Assembly (NCBI GenBank): GCA_038046785.1
Contig: JBBSVM010000001.1
Location: 1 to 64,000, forward strand
Direction of reading: 5' to 3'
Length of the DNA stretch: 64,000 bases
Source of the DNA: JAHFTW01 sp038046785
GTDB lineage: Archaea; Thermoplasmatota; E2; JACPAO01; JAHFTW01
Part shown: piece by piece, positions 7,767 through 16,396 of the stretch
Position numbering within the stretch: the stretch's first letter is position 1
Layout: every line of letters starts with the position of its first letter
Translations under genes and position numbers: made by a program
Notes under the pieces: model-generated
Told to the model about the DNA's origin: nothing
The model's database searches: none
What the model saw: the letters and a program-made list of their open reading frames with translations, nothing else

Positions 7767-9230
7767 GTGCAGTTCGACACGGTCGCCTCCATCCTCGCTG
7801 GCCAGAAGACCGGCCAGCAGGTCCGCCTGCGCGGCTGGGTCCATCGCCACCGCGCCTCCGGCGGCAAGCTCGCCTTCGTCGTCCTGCGCGACGGCTCCGG
7901 CACCGTGCAGTGCACCGTCAAGGGCGGCGTCGTGAAGGACGATGAGTCGCTCGCCCAGGCAGTCCGCGCCAAGATTGAGGCGAGCGTCGCGGAGCTGGTC
8001 GGCGACGTTGCAGCCGACGCGCGCGCCCCCGGCGGCTTCGAGGTGAAGGTGAGCCACTTCCGCCTGCACGAGCCAAACGGCCAGGCGACTGGAGACTTCC
8101 CGCTGCGCGGCGAGCAGGGCACCGAGTTCGAGCTCGACATGCGCCACCTCTGGCTGCGCAGCAGCGAACTGTCGGCCATCCTGCGCATCAAGCACCGGCT
8201 CTACAAGGCGGTCCACGACTTCTACGACCGCGAAGGCTTCACGCAGGTGGACCCCAGCGTCATCACGACGAACGCTTGCGAAGGCGGCTCGACGCTGTTC
8301 ACCTTCGACTACTTCGGCCAGACCGCGTACCTCTCGCAGTCGGCGCAGATGTACCTGGAGGGCTGCATCTTCGGACTGCCCAAGGTCTACTCCATCACCC
8401 CGTCGTTCCGCGCCGAGAAGTCGCGCACGACGAAGCACCTGACGGAATTCCACCACCTCGAAGCGGAGTACGCCTGGTGGAACGCGGAGGAGAGCCGCGT
8501 TCACCAGGAGAAACTGGTCACCGCGATGGCGCACGACGTCGCCACCCACTGCGCCGCCGACCTCAAACTGCTCGGCCAGGACCCCGCCCGCCTGCTCAAG
8601 ATTGGAACCTTCCAGCCCACCGAGGGCGGCGAGGACGTCGAAGGCAAACGCTTCCCGCGCATCGACTACAGCCAAGCGGTGGAGCGCCTCAAGCAGCTCG
8701 GCTTCCACGTCAACCATGGCGACGACTTCGGCGTGCCGCACGAGAAGGCGCTCACCGAGGGCAAGATCAACCCACTCTTCATCTGCGATTGGCCAGCCAG
8801 CATCAAGGCGTTCTACATGGCGGAGAAGCCCGGCACCGACCGCGTCTTCTGCTCCGACCTGATGGCGCCCGATGGCTTCGGGGAAATCATCGGCGGCAGC
8901 CAGCGCAGCGAGGACATCGCCTCGATGAAGGTGCGTTTGATGGCGCAGTGGCGAGCCATGGGCGAGTCGAAGGATTTCGACGACCGGCGTCAGTTCAAGC
9001 ACGAATGGGACGCCATCCGCGCCAAACTGCCCGAGGGCGCCTCCGACGCCGACGTCGAAGCGGCTTACCTCAAGCCGTACGAGTGGTACTTCGACCTGCG
9101 CCGCTACGGTTCCGTTCCCCACTCTGGCTTCGGCCTCGGTCTCGAGCGCGTGCTGCGCTGGTTCACCGGCCAAGAGCACATCCGCGACATGCTGCCTTAC
9201 CCGCGCACGCCGGCACGCGCCTACCCATGA
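7767..9230 (+). CDS. asnS: asparaginyl-tRNA synthetase
   Basis: Charges tRNA-Asn with asparagine in the cytoplasm. The 487-residue class IIb enzyme begins at GTG 7767. It has an N-terminal OB anticodon-binding fold (residues ~15-115, RLRGWVHRHRASGGKLAFVVLR), then the catalytic core with QSAQMYLEGCIFGLPKVYSI, motif 2 FRAEKSRTTKHLTEFHHLE and motif 3 GFGLGLERVLRW. The AEKSRT...HLTEF version of motif 2 is typical of AsnRS, not AspRS, and resembles the archaeal/eukaryotic form. The stop overlaps the ATG of the following small membrane protein (ATGA). Confidence 0.93.
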   Translation: MQFDTVASILAGQKTGQQVRLRGWVHRHRASGGKLAFVVLRDGSGTVQCTVKGGVVKDDESLAQAVRAKIEASVAELVGDVAADARAPGGFEVKVSHFRLHEPNGQATGDFPLRGEQGTEFELDMRHLWLRSSELSAILRIKHRLYKAVHDFYDREGFTQVDPSVITTNACEGGSTLFTFDYFGQTAYLSQSAQMYLEGCIFGLPKVYSITPSFRAEKSRTTKHLTEFHHLEAEYAWWNAEESRVHQEKLVTAMAHDVATHCAADLKLLGQDPARLLKIGTFQPTEGGEDVEGKRFPRIDYSQAVERLKQLGFHVNHGDDFGVPHEKALTEGKINPLFICDWPASIKAFYMAEKPGTDRVFCSDLMAPDGFGEIIGGSQRSEDIASMKVRLMAQWRAMGESKDFDDRRQFKHEWDAIRAKLPEGASDADVEAAYLKPYEWYFDLRRYGSVPHSGFGLGLERVLRWFTGQEHIRDMLPYPRTPARAYP

Positions 9231-9622
9231 GCGAGCGCACCTTGCAGCGCAGTCGTGCGGCGCAGCCCGTCACCGACGAGCTGCTCGCCAACTATTCGGC
9301 GGCGCGCGCCTTCCTCTTCGGCGAGTGGTTCGGCGCCGCGCTCGCGGTGGCGTCGTTCACGCTGCTCTACCTGTTCGGCTTCGCCGCACCCAACGTCTCC
9401 GCGACGTCGGCGCTTGTCGTCTGTCTCGCCCTGCTCGCCCTCGCCGGATTCATCTTCGCCCGCAACTGGATCTATTACGAGCGGCTCGGTTTCCATTGGG
9501 CACGCCGCTGGCACCTGGGCGCCCTCGTCGTCGCGGGTTCCGCCGCCATCTTCTGGCTTCTTTTCGGTCTCCTGACCCTCCTGTCGGCGCTCGGCATCGA
9601 CGTGGGTCCGCCTCCGAAATAA
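9227..9622 (+). CDS. small membrane protein (three helices)
   Basis: 131 residues, starting at the ATG that overlaps the asnS stop codon, so it is translationally coupled. A hydrophilic N-terminus of ~30 residues is followed by three hydrophobic segments (approximately 32-52, 57-78 and 98-122) and a short tail. No catalytic motif is seen and no family recognised. An inverted repeat begins at the last base of its stop codon. Confidence 0.68.
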   Translation: MSERTLQRSRAAQPVTDELLANYSAARAFLFGEWFGAALAVASFTLLYLFGFAAPNVSATSALVVCLALLALAGFIFARNWIYYERLGFHWARRWHLGALVVAGSAAIFWLLFGLLTLLSALGIDVGPPPK

Positions 9623-9687
9623 TCCGCCGATTGCGCCGATTTCGCCGAGGCGAGCAAGTATCGGTGCAATCGGCGTAATCGGCGGAT
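9622..9687. repeat. CAGATT-type inverted repeat (copy B)
   Basis: Arms 9622-9640 and 9669-9687 are complementary at 18 of 19 positions, with a 28-nt loop. The arms consist of the tandem ~9-bp unit ccgattgcg/ccgatttcg, a GC-richer variant of the CAGATT unit. It fills the gap between the small membrane protein and Kae1, ending about 20 bp before the Kae1 start and just before its ribosome-binding site. Confidence 0.78.
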
Positions 9688-9707
9688 AGGTGGGAGGCGC
9701 TTGGCTT

Positions 9708-10730
9708 ATGCCCTCACGCAATCCCGAAGCCGTGGCAGTCCTCGGCATTGAGTCCACTGCCCACACCTTCGCCGTCGGCGTCGTCGAGGAAGCGTCGCCC
9801 GGCCGCGTCCGGGTTCTCGCCAACCAGCGCGCCATGGTGCAGCCCGCCCAGGGGGGCATCCACCCCCGTGAGGCGGCGCACGAACACGCCGAGAAAGCAC
9901 CCGCCATCCTCGCCGCAGCCCTCCAGGAAGCTGGCGTGCGGCCCGAGCAGCTCGACGCCGTCGCCTTCAGCCAAGGACCCGGGCTTGGCCCCTGCCTGCG
10001 TGTTGGTGCAACGGTGGCTCGCGCCCTCGCCCTGCGTCACGGCAAGCCCCTCGTTGGCGTCAACCACTGCGTCGCCCACCTCGAAATCGGGCGCGGCCTG
10101 TCGGGCGCCACCGACCCCCTCTTGCTCTACGCTTCGGGCGGCAACACGCAGGTGCTTGCGCTCTCTCGTGGCCGCTACCGCGTCTTTGGCGAAACCCTCG
10201 ACGTCGGCCTCGGCAACGCGCTCGACAAGTTCGGCCGCGCCGTCGGCGTCCCGTTCCCCGGCGGACCGGAAATTGAGCGCCTTGCGGCCCAAGCGGACCG
10301 CAGCCGTCTCCTCGATCTTCCCTACGTCGTCAAAGGGATGGACATGAGTTTCAGCGGCTGGCCCCTCGCCGCCGAGCGACTGCTTGCCGAAGGGCACGCG
10401 CTGCCGGACGTTTGCCACGCCATCCAGGAGCACGCTTTCGCGGCCCTCGTCGAGACCAGCGAGCGCGCCCTCGCCGCAACGGGCAAGAAAGAGCTGATTC
10501 TCGGCGGCGGCGTCGCCTGCAATGCTCGTCTCCAAGAGATGGCACGCAGCATGGCCGAGGCGCGCGGCGCCTCGTTCTTTGCCCCGCCGCGCGCGCTCCT
10601 GGTGGATAACGGCGCGATGATTGCCTGGCTTGGCCGCTTGATGCTTGGGGTCGGCGGCGCCATCACGGTCGAACAGTCGGAGGTCCAGCCGTACCAGCGG
10701 ACCGACGGCGTCGAGGTGACCTGGCGATGA
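9708..10730 (+). CDS. kae1: KEOPS complex subunit Kae1 (tRNA t6A synthesis)
   Basis: The catalytic subunit that transfers threonylcarbamoyl to A37 of ANN-decoding tRNAs. The 340-residue ASKHA-fold protein starts at ATG 9708, preceded by a tgggagg Shine-Dalgarno sequence at 9691-9697; a GTG at 9690 is less likely. The Fe/metal-binding HxxxH is H120 and H124 in NHCVAHLEIG. Other landmarks are LGIESTAHTF near the start, FSQGPGLGPCLRVG, LYASGGNTQV and the glycine-rich LGGGVACNARLQ near the end. Bud32 follows with an ATGA overlap, and the ITPase gene follows that, the conserved archaeal Kae1-Bud32-Ham1 order. Confidence 0.95.
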   Translation: MPSRNPEAVAVLGIESTAHTFAVGVVEEASPGRVRVLANQRAMVQPAQGGIHPREAAHEHAEKAPAILAAALQEAGVRPEQLDAVAFSQGPGLGPCLRVGATVARALALRHGKPLVGVNHCVAHLEIGRGLSGATDPLLLYASGGNTQVLALSRGRYRVFGETLDVGLGNALDKFGRAVGVPFPGGPEIERLAAQADRSRLLDLPYVVKGMDMSFSGWPLAAERLLAEGHALPDVCHAIQEHAFAALVETSERALAATGKKELILGGGVACNARLQEMARSMAEARGASFFAPPRALLVDNGAMIAWLGRLMLGVGGAITVEQSEVQPYQRTDGVEVTWR

Positions 10731-11353
10731 CCCACACTGCCCCATCATCAGGCGCCGAGGCGACCCTCGAAGCGGCGACGCTTCTCGGCCGCGCCGTTCT
10801 CGCCAAGCGCCGCTTCGCCAAACCGTACCGCCACCCCATCTTGGATTCCCGCCTGCGCGCCGAACGGACCCGCGACGAGGCGAAACTTCTTGCCGCTGCC
10901 CGCCGCGCCGGCGTGCCCGTCCCGATTCTCTACGACGCCGACCGCCTCGCTTCGACGCTGGCTCTGGAGCTCGTCGCGGGCCGGACTCTGGAAGCGCAAC
11001 TGGAGGTGGACACCCCTGCCACCCGTGCCGCGCGTTTCGCAACCCTTGGCAGCTTCGTGGCGCGCCTGCACGGCGCCGGCCTCGTCCACGGCGACTTAAC
11101 GCTGCGCAACATCCTGGTGCCCGACGCCGCGTCGCCCGCCTCGCTGGTGCTGCTCGACTTCGGGCTGGGTGGCTTCTCGCAGGAGTCCGAGCCGCACGGC
11201 GTGGACCTGCACAATCTCGAGGAGGCGCTTGAGGCGGTGCGCAGCGACGGGGCGGAGCTCTTTGCCGCCTTCCTCGCCGCCTACTCCTGGCACGGCGCCG
11301 CCGCGGCGCTCAAACGGCTGGCCGAGATTCGCGAACGGGGGCGCTACCGATGA
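10727..11353 (+). CDS. bud32: KEOPS complex kinase/ATPase Bud32
   Basis: A free-standing small protein kinase of 208 residues (in some archaea it is fused to Kae1). The glycine-loop-less N-lobe has AKRRFAKPYRHPILD, and the catalytic loop reads HGDLTLRNIL followed by LLDFGLG (the DFG metal site). It lacks the extended C-lobe of eukaryotic kinases, as the piD261/Bud32 family does. It supports t6A synthesis by Kae1 through ATP hydrolysis. The start ATG overlaps the kae1 stop and its own stop overlaps the next ATG, so the three genes form one translationally coupled unit. Confidence 0.94.
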   Translation: MTHTAPSSGAEATLEAATLLGRAVLAKRRFAKPYRHPILDSRLRAERTRDEAKLLAAARRAGVPVPILYDADRLASTLALELVAGRTLEAQLEVDTPATRAARFATLGSFVARLHGAGLVHGDLTLRNILVPDAASPASLVLLDFGLGGFSQESEPHGVDLHNLEEALEAVRSDGAELFAAFLAAYSWHGAAAALKRLAEIRERGRYR

Positions 11354-11922
11354 CCACGCTAACCTTCTACACCACCAACAAGGGCAAGGCGACCGAGCTT
11401 GCCCGCCAGGTCGAACCGTTCGGCTACACCGTGCGCCAGGACGCTTCCGGCTACCCCGAGGTCCAGGCCGATACGCTGCGCGAAGTGGCCGATGCGGGCG
11501 CGACCTGGCTTCTCACGCAGGGCGCACAACCACCCTTCCTGCTCGAGGACTCCGGGCTCTTCGTGGAAGGCCTCAACGGGTTTCCCGGTGTCTATTCCCG
11601 CCACGCCCTCGACACCATCGGCATCGACGGCATCCTGCGCCTGCTTCGCGATGCCTCCTCGCGGCGCGCCCACTTCGCCTCCTGCCTCCTGCTCGTCGAA
11701 CCGGGCGGTGCGCGGCTCCCTTTCGAAGGGCACTGCGACGGCGCCATCGCCACCGCGCCTTCCGGTGCTGGCGGCTTCGGCTTCGATCCCATCTTCCTTC
11801 CCGACGAAGGGGATGGCCGCACCTTCGCCGCGATGGCGGGCACAGAAAAGGCCGCGCTGAGCCACCGCGGCAAGGCGGTCGCGGCCCTCCTGCGTCACCT
11901 GCGTCAAACTGGAAAGCCCTAA
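11350..11922 (+). CDS. XTP/dITP diphosphatase (Ham1/RdgB family)
   Basis: Hydrolyses non-canonical purine triphosphates such as ITP and XTP to monophosphates, keeping them out of DNA and RNA. The 190-residue protein opens with FYTTNKGKATELA (the substrate-binding T/S-x-N-x-x-K), then LLEDSGLFVEGLNGFPGVYSR with the metal-binding acidic residues, and ends with the family's ALSHRGKAV. Third gene of the Kae1-Bud32 unit, with an ATGA overlap to bud32. Confidence 0.94.
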   Translation: MTTLTFYTTNKGKATELARQVEPFGYTVRQDASGYPEVQADTLREVADAGATWLLTQGAQPPFLLEDSGLFVEGLNGFPGVYSRHALDTIGIDGILRLLRDASSRRAHFASCLLLVEPGGARLPFEGHCDGAIATAPSGAGGFGFDPIFLPDEGDGRTFAAMAGTEKAALSHRGKAVAALLRHLRQTGKP

Positions 11923-11950
11923 AGGCAACCGCGACACTGGTGATGCTGCC

Positions 11951-13099
11951 ATGGCTGGCTCCAAGGGCGTCATCGCCACCCTCCTGTTTCTGATTCTCCT
12001 CGTCCTGGGTGCCGCCGCAGCCGCCGTGGTCATCGACCACGACGACCTCAACACGCTCGACCTTTCGGAGAACGCCTACATGGCGACCTTGGCCATCCTC
12101 GTGGTCGCCATGGTCATCGCCTTGGTCGCGCTCATCATCTTGCTCGCCAGTCGCCGCCCGCTGGAGGCGTCCGGAGACACCTCGTTCGTCCCGCTCGACG
12201 GCTCCTCCGATTCGGCAGCGACCGAGGCGCCCGCGTTCAGCGTGGATGAGGCCGACCCCGCGCCGCAGCAGTTTGCCCAAGGCCCCAAGGTCACCGTCTA
12301 CGACCTGCCCTCCCTGCAGCCCGCCTACCGCTCCTTCAGCCGCGAGCAGGGCGGCGCCACCTACACCTACCCGCGCGAGGTGTCCAAGGCCATCTACAGC
12401 AACGACCACCTCGATGTCGGGGGCGGCAACCACCTCAAGGTGCGCACCCTCGTCGCTGGCCCCGAGGACCCCGGCCCCATCCCGGCCGAGCAGATTGCTC
12501 CCCTTCCCGTCGAGCTTGGCCCCGACGACGTCCCGCAGCCCTACCGCTCCAAGCTGTTCGCCCCCGGCGCCGTGTCGCCAACGGGGAAGCCCGCCGACGG
12601 CGAGGCGTTCGTTGCCCAGCTTGCCAAGGCGCGCACGGCCGCCAAACCCAAGGCGGTCCGCGTGCCGACCTACTACGGCTACCCCGGCGACGTCCACCCG
12701 GTGGAGGACATCGAAGGCATCGGCGCCATCTACGGCGAGAAGCTGCGCAAAGCGGGCGTCTTCACCACCGACCGCCTCAACTACGAGAATGCCCAAGAGC
12801 TCGCCGACAAGGTGGGCGTCCCGCGCGGCACCGTGGACACCTGGCAGGCGATGGCGGAACTCGTGAAGGTCAAGGGCGTCGGCCCGCAGTATGCCGAAGC
12901 GATGGCCCGCGCCGGATTGGGCGGCATCGCCGACCTGAAGCGGCGCAGCGCCGAGCGCATCAGCGAGCAGGTCACCAGCTACCTGGAGAGTCTCAACGCC
13001 ACCGTCGTCGGCAACGCCGTCACCCCGAAACGCGTGGAGTCGTGGCAGAAAGCGGCCGCCAAGATGACGCGGGTCCGCCTGCAGGTTCCCGCGCAGTAG
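11951..13099 (+). CDS. membrane protein with DUF4332-like helix-hairpin-helix domain
   Basis: 382 residues: two hydrophobic helices at the N-terminus (residues 6-27 and 43-65, connected by a short acidic loop), a Pro/Ala-rich linker region, and a C-terminal domain from about residue 255. That domain holds two helix-hairpin-helix repeats, VEDIEGIGAIYGEKLRKAGV and VKGVGPQYAEAMARAGL, the DUF4332 pattern. Such domains bind DNA or protein; with the membrane anchor the role is open (nucleoid tethering is only a guess). The C-terminus overlaps the convergent radical SAM frame by 80 bp. Confidence 0.8.
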   Translation: MAGSKGVIATLLFLILLVLGAAAAAVVIDHDDLNTLDLSENAYMATLAILVVAMVIALVALIILLASRRPLEASGDTSFVPLDGSSDSAATEAPAFSVDEADPAPQQFAQGPKVTVYDLPSLQPAYRSFSREQGGATYTYPREVSKAIYSNDHLDVGGGNHLKVRTLVAGPEDPGPIPAEQIAPLPVELGPDDVPQPYRSKLFAPGAVSPTGKPADGEAFVAQLAKARTAAKPKAVRVPTYYGYPGDVHPVEDIEGIGAIYGEKLRKAGVFTTDRLNYENAQELADKVGVPRGTVDTWQAMAELVKVKGVGPQYAEAMARAGLGGIADLKRRSAERISEQVTSYLESLNATVVGNAVTPKRVESWQKAAAKMTRVRLQVPAQ

Positions 13100-14147
13100 A
13101 CGATATCGCCATCGGACGCTGGACAAGGATTGGGATGCGCGGCAGGTCGAAGATGGTCGCCTGACGGGTCGGCTCCGGCAGCGGCGTCGCCAGCCACTCG
13201 AAAGGCGGATTGAAGAACGGTTCCGAGAGCGGCATCCCGATCTTGCGGAACGCGGCGCCCAGCTCTTGGTGCCACGCCGCCTGCCGGGGCTCGCTCGCGA
13301 AGAACTTCGTCAAGTCCTCCCATGGCCCGCCCCGCAGCCGCTCCCAGAGCGGGGCGAGGATGGTCTCTTTGCGGTTGAGCCCCTTCGAGTTGACCCACTG
13401 CGCTCCCGCTTTCAGGAAGGTGGCCGCCACCTCGTCGGCGTCGTGCGTCGTCGGCGGGCAGGCGGGCGTGTAGTTGGCGAAGGTGGCGATGCCGGAGTCG
13501 CTGAGTTTGCGAAGCGCACGCAGCCGTGCCGGAATGGCGGGTGCCGCGGGCTCCAGAACGCGCCGGACCTGGTCGTCGAGGGTGGGCACCGAGAGGCCGA
13601 CGCGGATTTGGCTGAACTGCGTGAAGAGGTCCAAATCGCGCAGCACGAGCGGCGAGCGGCTCAGAATCTCCACTGGCCAGTCGCGGCGCGCGAGGACCTC
13701 CAGACATTTGCGCGTGATGCGGTGTTCCGCCTCGGCGGGCTGGTAGGGGTCGGTCGCCGTGGAGAGATAGGTGGTGTGTTTGAGGCCGGCCTTCTCCGCC
13801 TTGGCAATCGCCCGCGCCAGCCGAGTCGGCAGGTCGCGCTTCACCATGACGTAGGATCCCCACCGTTTGCGCTCGGCGTGGATGGTGTCCGGGACGTAGC
13901 AGTAGGCGCAGGCGTGCAGGCAGCCGGCGTACGGATTGAGCGACCACGCTTCCCTCGTGACCTCGCCCCCCATCGTGAAATCGGTCAGCCCGCCGGCGCC
14001 GTCCGATTCCATGACCTTGCAGGCGCCATAGGAGGCGCGGCCGAGGCCGTCGGCCCCCGCCGTCGCATCGTCGAGGCTCAGTTGTGCAAGGCCGTGCGCG
14101 CGGCGCAGCATCGGGTGGAGGGCGTCGTTGCGGTAGTCCATCGGCAT
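13020..14147 (-). CDS. radical SAM protein, spore-photoproduct-lyase-like (Rv2578c/PA0069 type)
   Basis: A ~375-residue radical SAM enzyme: AGCLHACAYCYVPD carries the CxxxCxxC that binds the [4Fe-4S] cluster, followed by TYLSTATDPYQPAEAEHRIT and PVEILSRSPLVLRDLDLF, hallmarks of the Rv2578c-like family annotated as DNA-repair-like. The substrate is unknown. The frame is open to ATG 14273, but ATGs at 14147 or 14141 (DYRNDALHP) fit the family start. The last ~26 codons overlap the end of the convergent DUF4332-like gene; the stop at 13020 is as read, and a shorter true C-terminus through a sequencing frameshift cannot be excluded. Confidence 0.85.
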   Translation of the reverse strand: MPMDYRNDALHPMLRRAHGLAQLSLDDATAGADGLGRASYGACKVMESDGAGGLTDFTMGGEVTREAWSLNPYAGCLHACAYCYVPDTIHAERKRWGSYVMVKRDLPTRLARAIAKAEKAGLKHTTYLSTATDPYQPAEAEHRITRKCLEVLARRDWPVEILSRSPLVLRDLDLFTQFSQIRVGLSVPTLDDQVRRVLEPAAPAIPARLRALRKLSDSGIATFANYTPACPPTTHDADEVAATFLKAGAQWVNSKGLNRKETILAPLWERLRGGPWEDLTKFFASEPRQAAWHQELGAAFRKIGMPLSEPFFNPPFEWLATPLPEPTRQATIFDLPRIPILVQRPMAISSTAREPAGGPASSWRPLSATTPRVSG

Positions 14148-14238
14148 GGTTTGTGGGATGGGGTCGCCGGATGCTTCAACTCTGGGCGGGGGTGGGTGAA
14201 GATGCCGGATTTGGTGACAGAATTGGTGCCAGCGGGGG

Positions 14239-14248
14239 CTAAATAGGG
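14239..14248 (+). promoter_or_regulatory. candidate TATA box for the rps15 operon
   Basis: The divergent gap 14148-14333 contains the AT-rich block gctaaatagg on the plus strand, the only box A-like element in an otherwise GC-rich stretch. It would place transcription start near 14272 and leave a ~60-nt leader ending in the gagga Shine-Dalgarno just before ATG 14334. The assignment is based on AT content and spacing only. Confidence 0.35.
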
Positions 14249-14333
14249 GCGGTTTGTCGGAAGGTTTGGCCACGTCTCCTGCCGCTCGTCACTGACGGCA
14301 CCGGGCGCGACCAGATTCCAACGAGGAACTACA

Positions 14334-14765
14334 ATGTCCCGCCACGCCAGCAGCAAGCCCGTCCGCGATGCCGCCCCCACCTGGGTCCCGCTTCGCGCCC
14401 GCGAAGTCGAGCAGAAGATTGTCGAGCTCGCCAAGGAGGGCAAGCAGCCCGCCGTCATCGGCCTCATCCTGCGCGACTCCTACGGCATCCCCTCCGTCCA
14501 GGAGCTGTGCGGCAAGAAGGTCGTCCAGATCATGAACGAGGCGGGCCTCACCACGAAGCTGCCCCAGGACCTGCAGAACCTGGTGCGCCGCTCCATCCAC
14601 CTCCAGGAGCACCTGCAGGCCAACGGCCGCGACCTGCACAACCTGCGCGGTCTCGAGCTGATGGAGTCGCGCATCCGCGGCCTCGCCAAGTACTACACCG
14701 GCCGCGGCGAACTGCCCGAGGGCTGGAACTACACCCGCGCCGGCGCCCGCCTGCTCGTCGAGTAA
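14334..14765 (+). CDS. rps15: 30S ribosomal protein S15 (uS15, archaeal S13e type)
   Basis: A 143-residue small-subunit protein that binds 16S rRNA. The archaeal/eukaryotic N-terminal extension is present (PTWVPLRAREVEQKIVELAK), followed by VIGLILRDSYGIPSVQ and the conserved LHNLRGLELMESRIRGLAKYY stretch contained in the S15 core. A gagga ribosome-binding site precedes the ATG. It heads the conserved archaeal cluster S15-DHH phosphoesterase-Pcc1. Confidence 0.97.
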   Translation: MSRHASSKPVRDAAPTWVPLRAREVEQKIVELAKEGKQPAVIGLILRDSYGIPSVQELCGKKVVQIMNEAGLTTKLPQDLQNLVRRSIHLQEHLQANGRDLHNLRGLELMESRIRGLAKYYTGRGELPEGWNYTRAGARLLVE

Positions 14766-14776
14766 GACGGAGCTTC

Positions 14777-16180
14777 GTGGACGCCCCGCCCGCGCGGGGA
14801 GCCGCCTCCGCCATTGACCTTGCCCGTTTCGCGGCGCAAGCGCGGCAGGCAGCCAGCGTCATCCAGGACCGCCCCAAGGGGACGCGCTGGCTGCTCGACT
14901 GCGACAACGACGCCGATGGCCTCACCGCTGCCGCCGTCATGGCACGCGCGCTCCTTCACGCGGGGCAGCGCTTCACCATTCGACCGAGCCGCGACAAGAC
15001 CGAAGCGCACTACCGTGCCCTGCTGGACGAGCCCGCCGACGGCTTCATCCTGCTCGACAAAGGCACCAGCCACGCCGCGCAGTTGGCGGCCGATGCCAAA
15101 CGGAACGGGCGCCCGGTCCTCATCGTGGACCACCACAACGTCACCGCGCCGCCGGGGGAGGGTGTCACGCTCCTCAACCCCCGCACCTGCGGACTGGACG
15201 GATCACGCGACGCCTCGGGCGCCACCACCGCCTTCGCTCTCGCCTTGGAACTGGCCGGGCTTGCTGCTTGGGCCTGGGCCCCCCTTGCGCTTTCCGGCGC
15301 CGTCGGAGACTGGCAGCACATGGGCGGCTGGCAGGGCTGGAACCTCCACCTCGTCACCGAGTCCGAGAAGACCGGCCACGTGCGCACCGTTGCGATGCCG
15401 CGTTTCATCGGTGTCTCGCTCGCCGAGGCGCTCAGCCACGCCCGCCCCGCCATCCCCAGCCTTGCCGGCGACCCTGCAGCCAGCGCCGCGTTCCTGCGCT
15501 CCATCCAAGTGGACCCGGAGGCCGAAGTCGAAGAGTTGGACGCCGAAGCGCGCACCCGCTTGGTCTCCGCCGTCGTCGCCCGCCACCTTGCTGCCGGCGC
15601 GAACGGGCAGGGACTCGACCGCCTCGTCGGGCCGCTCGAATGGAATGTCAAACTGGACGCCTCGCTGCGCCAGGTGTTCCGCCTCGTCGACGCCTGCGCC
15701 CGCGAAAGCAACCCGCAGGCCGCCCTCGCCTGGTTGATGGGCGACCCATCCGCGAAAACGGAGGTCACCGCTTGTTTCCAGCGCTACCGCCAAGCGCTCG
15801 CCGACGGCGTGCGCGCGTTGCGGGACGGCAACGTCACCGCGCGGGCAGCACTCCAAGTCGCATGGACCGAGCGCGCCGACTACACCGGCATGGTGGCGGG
15901 CATCGGCATGACCCACGTCGTTGCCGACCGCCGCCGACCTCTCGCGATCCTTGCCGTCCGCCCGGACGGCCTTGTCCAGGCCTCGACGCGCGGGCTGCAC
16001 GAGCAGGTCGCGCGCGGCATGGATCTGGGCGCCGCTTGTGCCAAGGCGGCCCACACGGTCGGCGCGGAGGGGGGCGGCCACCCGGTCGCAGCTGGAGCAG
16101 TGGTGCCCAAGGATGCCGCCGAACCATTCCTCGCGGCGCTCGACGCCGCTCTCGTTGACCAGAAATTCCTGGAGGCGTGA
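14777..16180 (+). CDS. DHH-family phosphoesterase/exonuclease (archaeal RecJ/GAN-like)
   Basis: 467 residues from GTG 14777, 11 bp after rps15. The DHH domain shows LLDCDNDADGLTAAAV and the eponymous VDHHNVT; the C-terminal DHHA1 domain ends with GAEGGGHPVAAGA, the substrate-binding glycine/histidine motif. Archaeal RecJ homologues of this size are manganese-dependent single-strand nucleases; some bind the replisome GINS complex (GAN), others act on RNA. Location between S15 and Pcc1 is conserved in several archaea. The stop overlaps the Pcc1 ATG (TGATG). Confidence 0.9.
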   Translation: MDAPPARGAASAIDLARFAAQARQAASVIQDRPKGTRWLLDCDNDADGLTAAAVMARALLHAGQRFTIRPSRDKTEAHYRALLDEPADGFILLDKGTSHAAQLAADAKRNGRPVLIVDHHNVTAPPGEGVTLLNPRTCGLDGSRDASGATTAFALALELAGLAAWAWAPLALSGAVGDWQHMGGWQGWNLHLVTESEKTGHVRTVAMPRFIGVSLAEALSHARPAIPSLAGDPAASAAFLRSIQVDPEAEVEELDAEARTRLVSAVVARHLAAGANGQGLDRLVGPLEWNVKLDASLRQVFRLVDACARESNPQAALAWLMGDPSAKTEVTACFQRYRQALADGVRALRDGNVTARAALQVAWTERADYTGMVAGIGMTHVVADRRRPLAILAVRPDGLVQASTRGLHEQVARGMDLGAACAKAAHTVGAEGGGHPVAAGAVVPKDAAEPFLAALDAALVDQKFLEA

Positions 16181-16392
16181 TGCACCGCATCACGTTGCGC
16201 ATCGAGGCCAGCTCCGCCGAGGAGGCACGCCACCTCGTCGCGTCGCTTGCCCCTGAAAATGGAACGTTCCTGACCGCTCGCGTTGAGGGAGCGTTCATCG
16301 TCCTCGACGCCGAAGCGACGACTGCGCTCGGGCTCCTGCGCACCGTTGAAGACGCCCTGCAGTGCCTCCACGCTGCTGGGCTTCGCGCCTAA
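16180..16392 (+). CDS. pcc1: KEOPS complex subunit Pcc1-like
   Basis: A 70-residue protein, MHRITLRIEASSAEEARHLV at the start and LGLLRTVEDALQCL near the end, matching the small Pcc1/CTAG fold that dimerises KEOPS and bridges Kae1. It starts at the ATG overlapping the DHH gene stop, with ggagg 5 bases upstream; a GTG at 16177 is possible. Kae1 and Bud32 lie 5-6 kb upstream, so three KEOPS subunits are in this window; I did not find a Cgi121 gene. Confidence 0.85.
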   Translation: MHRITLRIEASSAEEARHLVASLAPENGTFLTARVEGAFIVLDAEATTALGLLRTVEDALQCLHAAGLRA

Positions 16393-16396
16393 CCCC

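Noticed and set aside
6345..9179. A 944-codon open frame on the minus strand
   Set aside because: Most of it is antisense to the asparaginyl-tRNA synthetase and the transglutaminase-like gene; only the last ~158 codons (zinc ribbon) look like a real protein.
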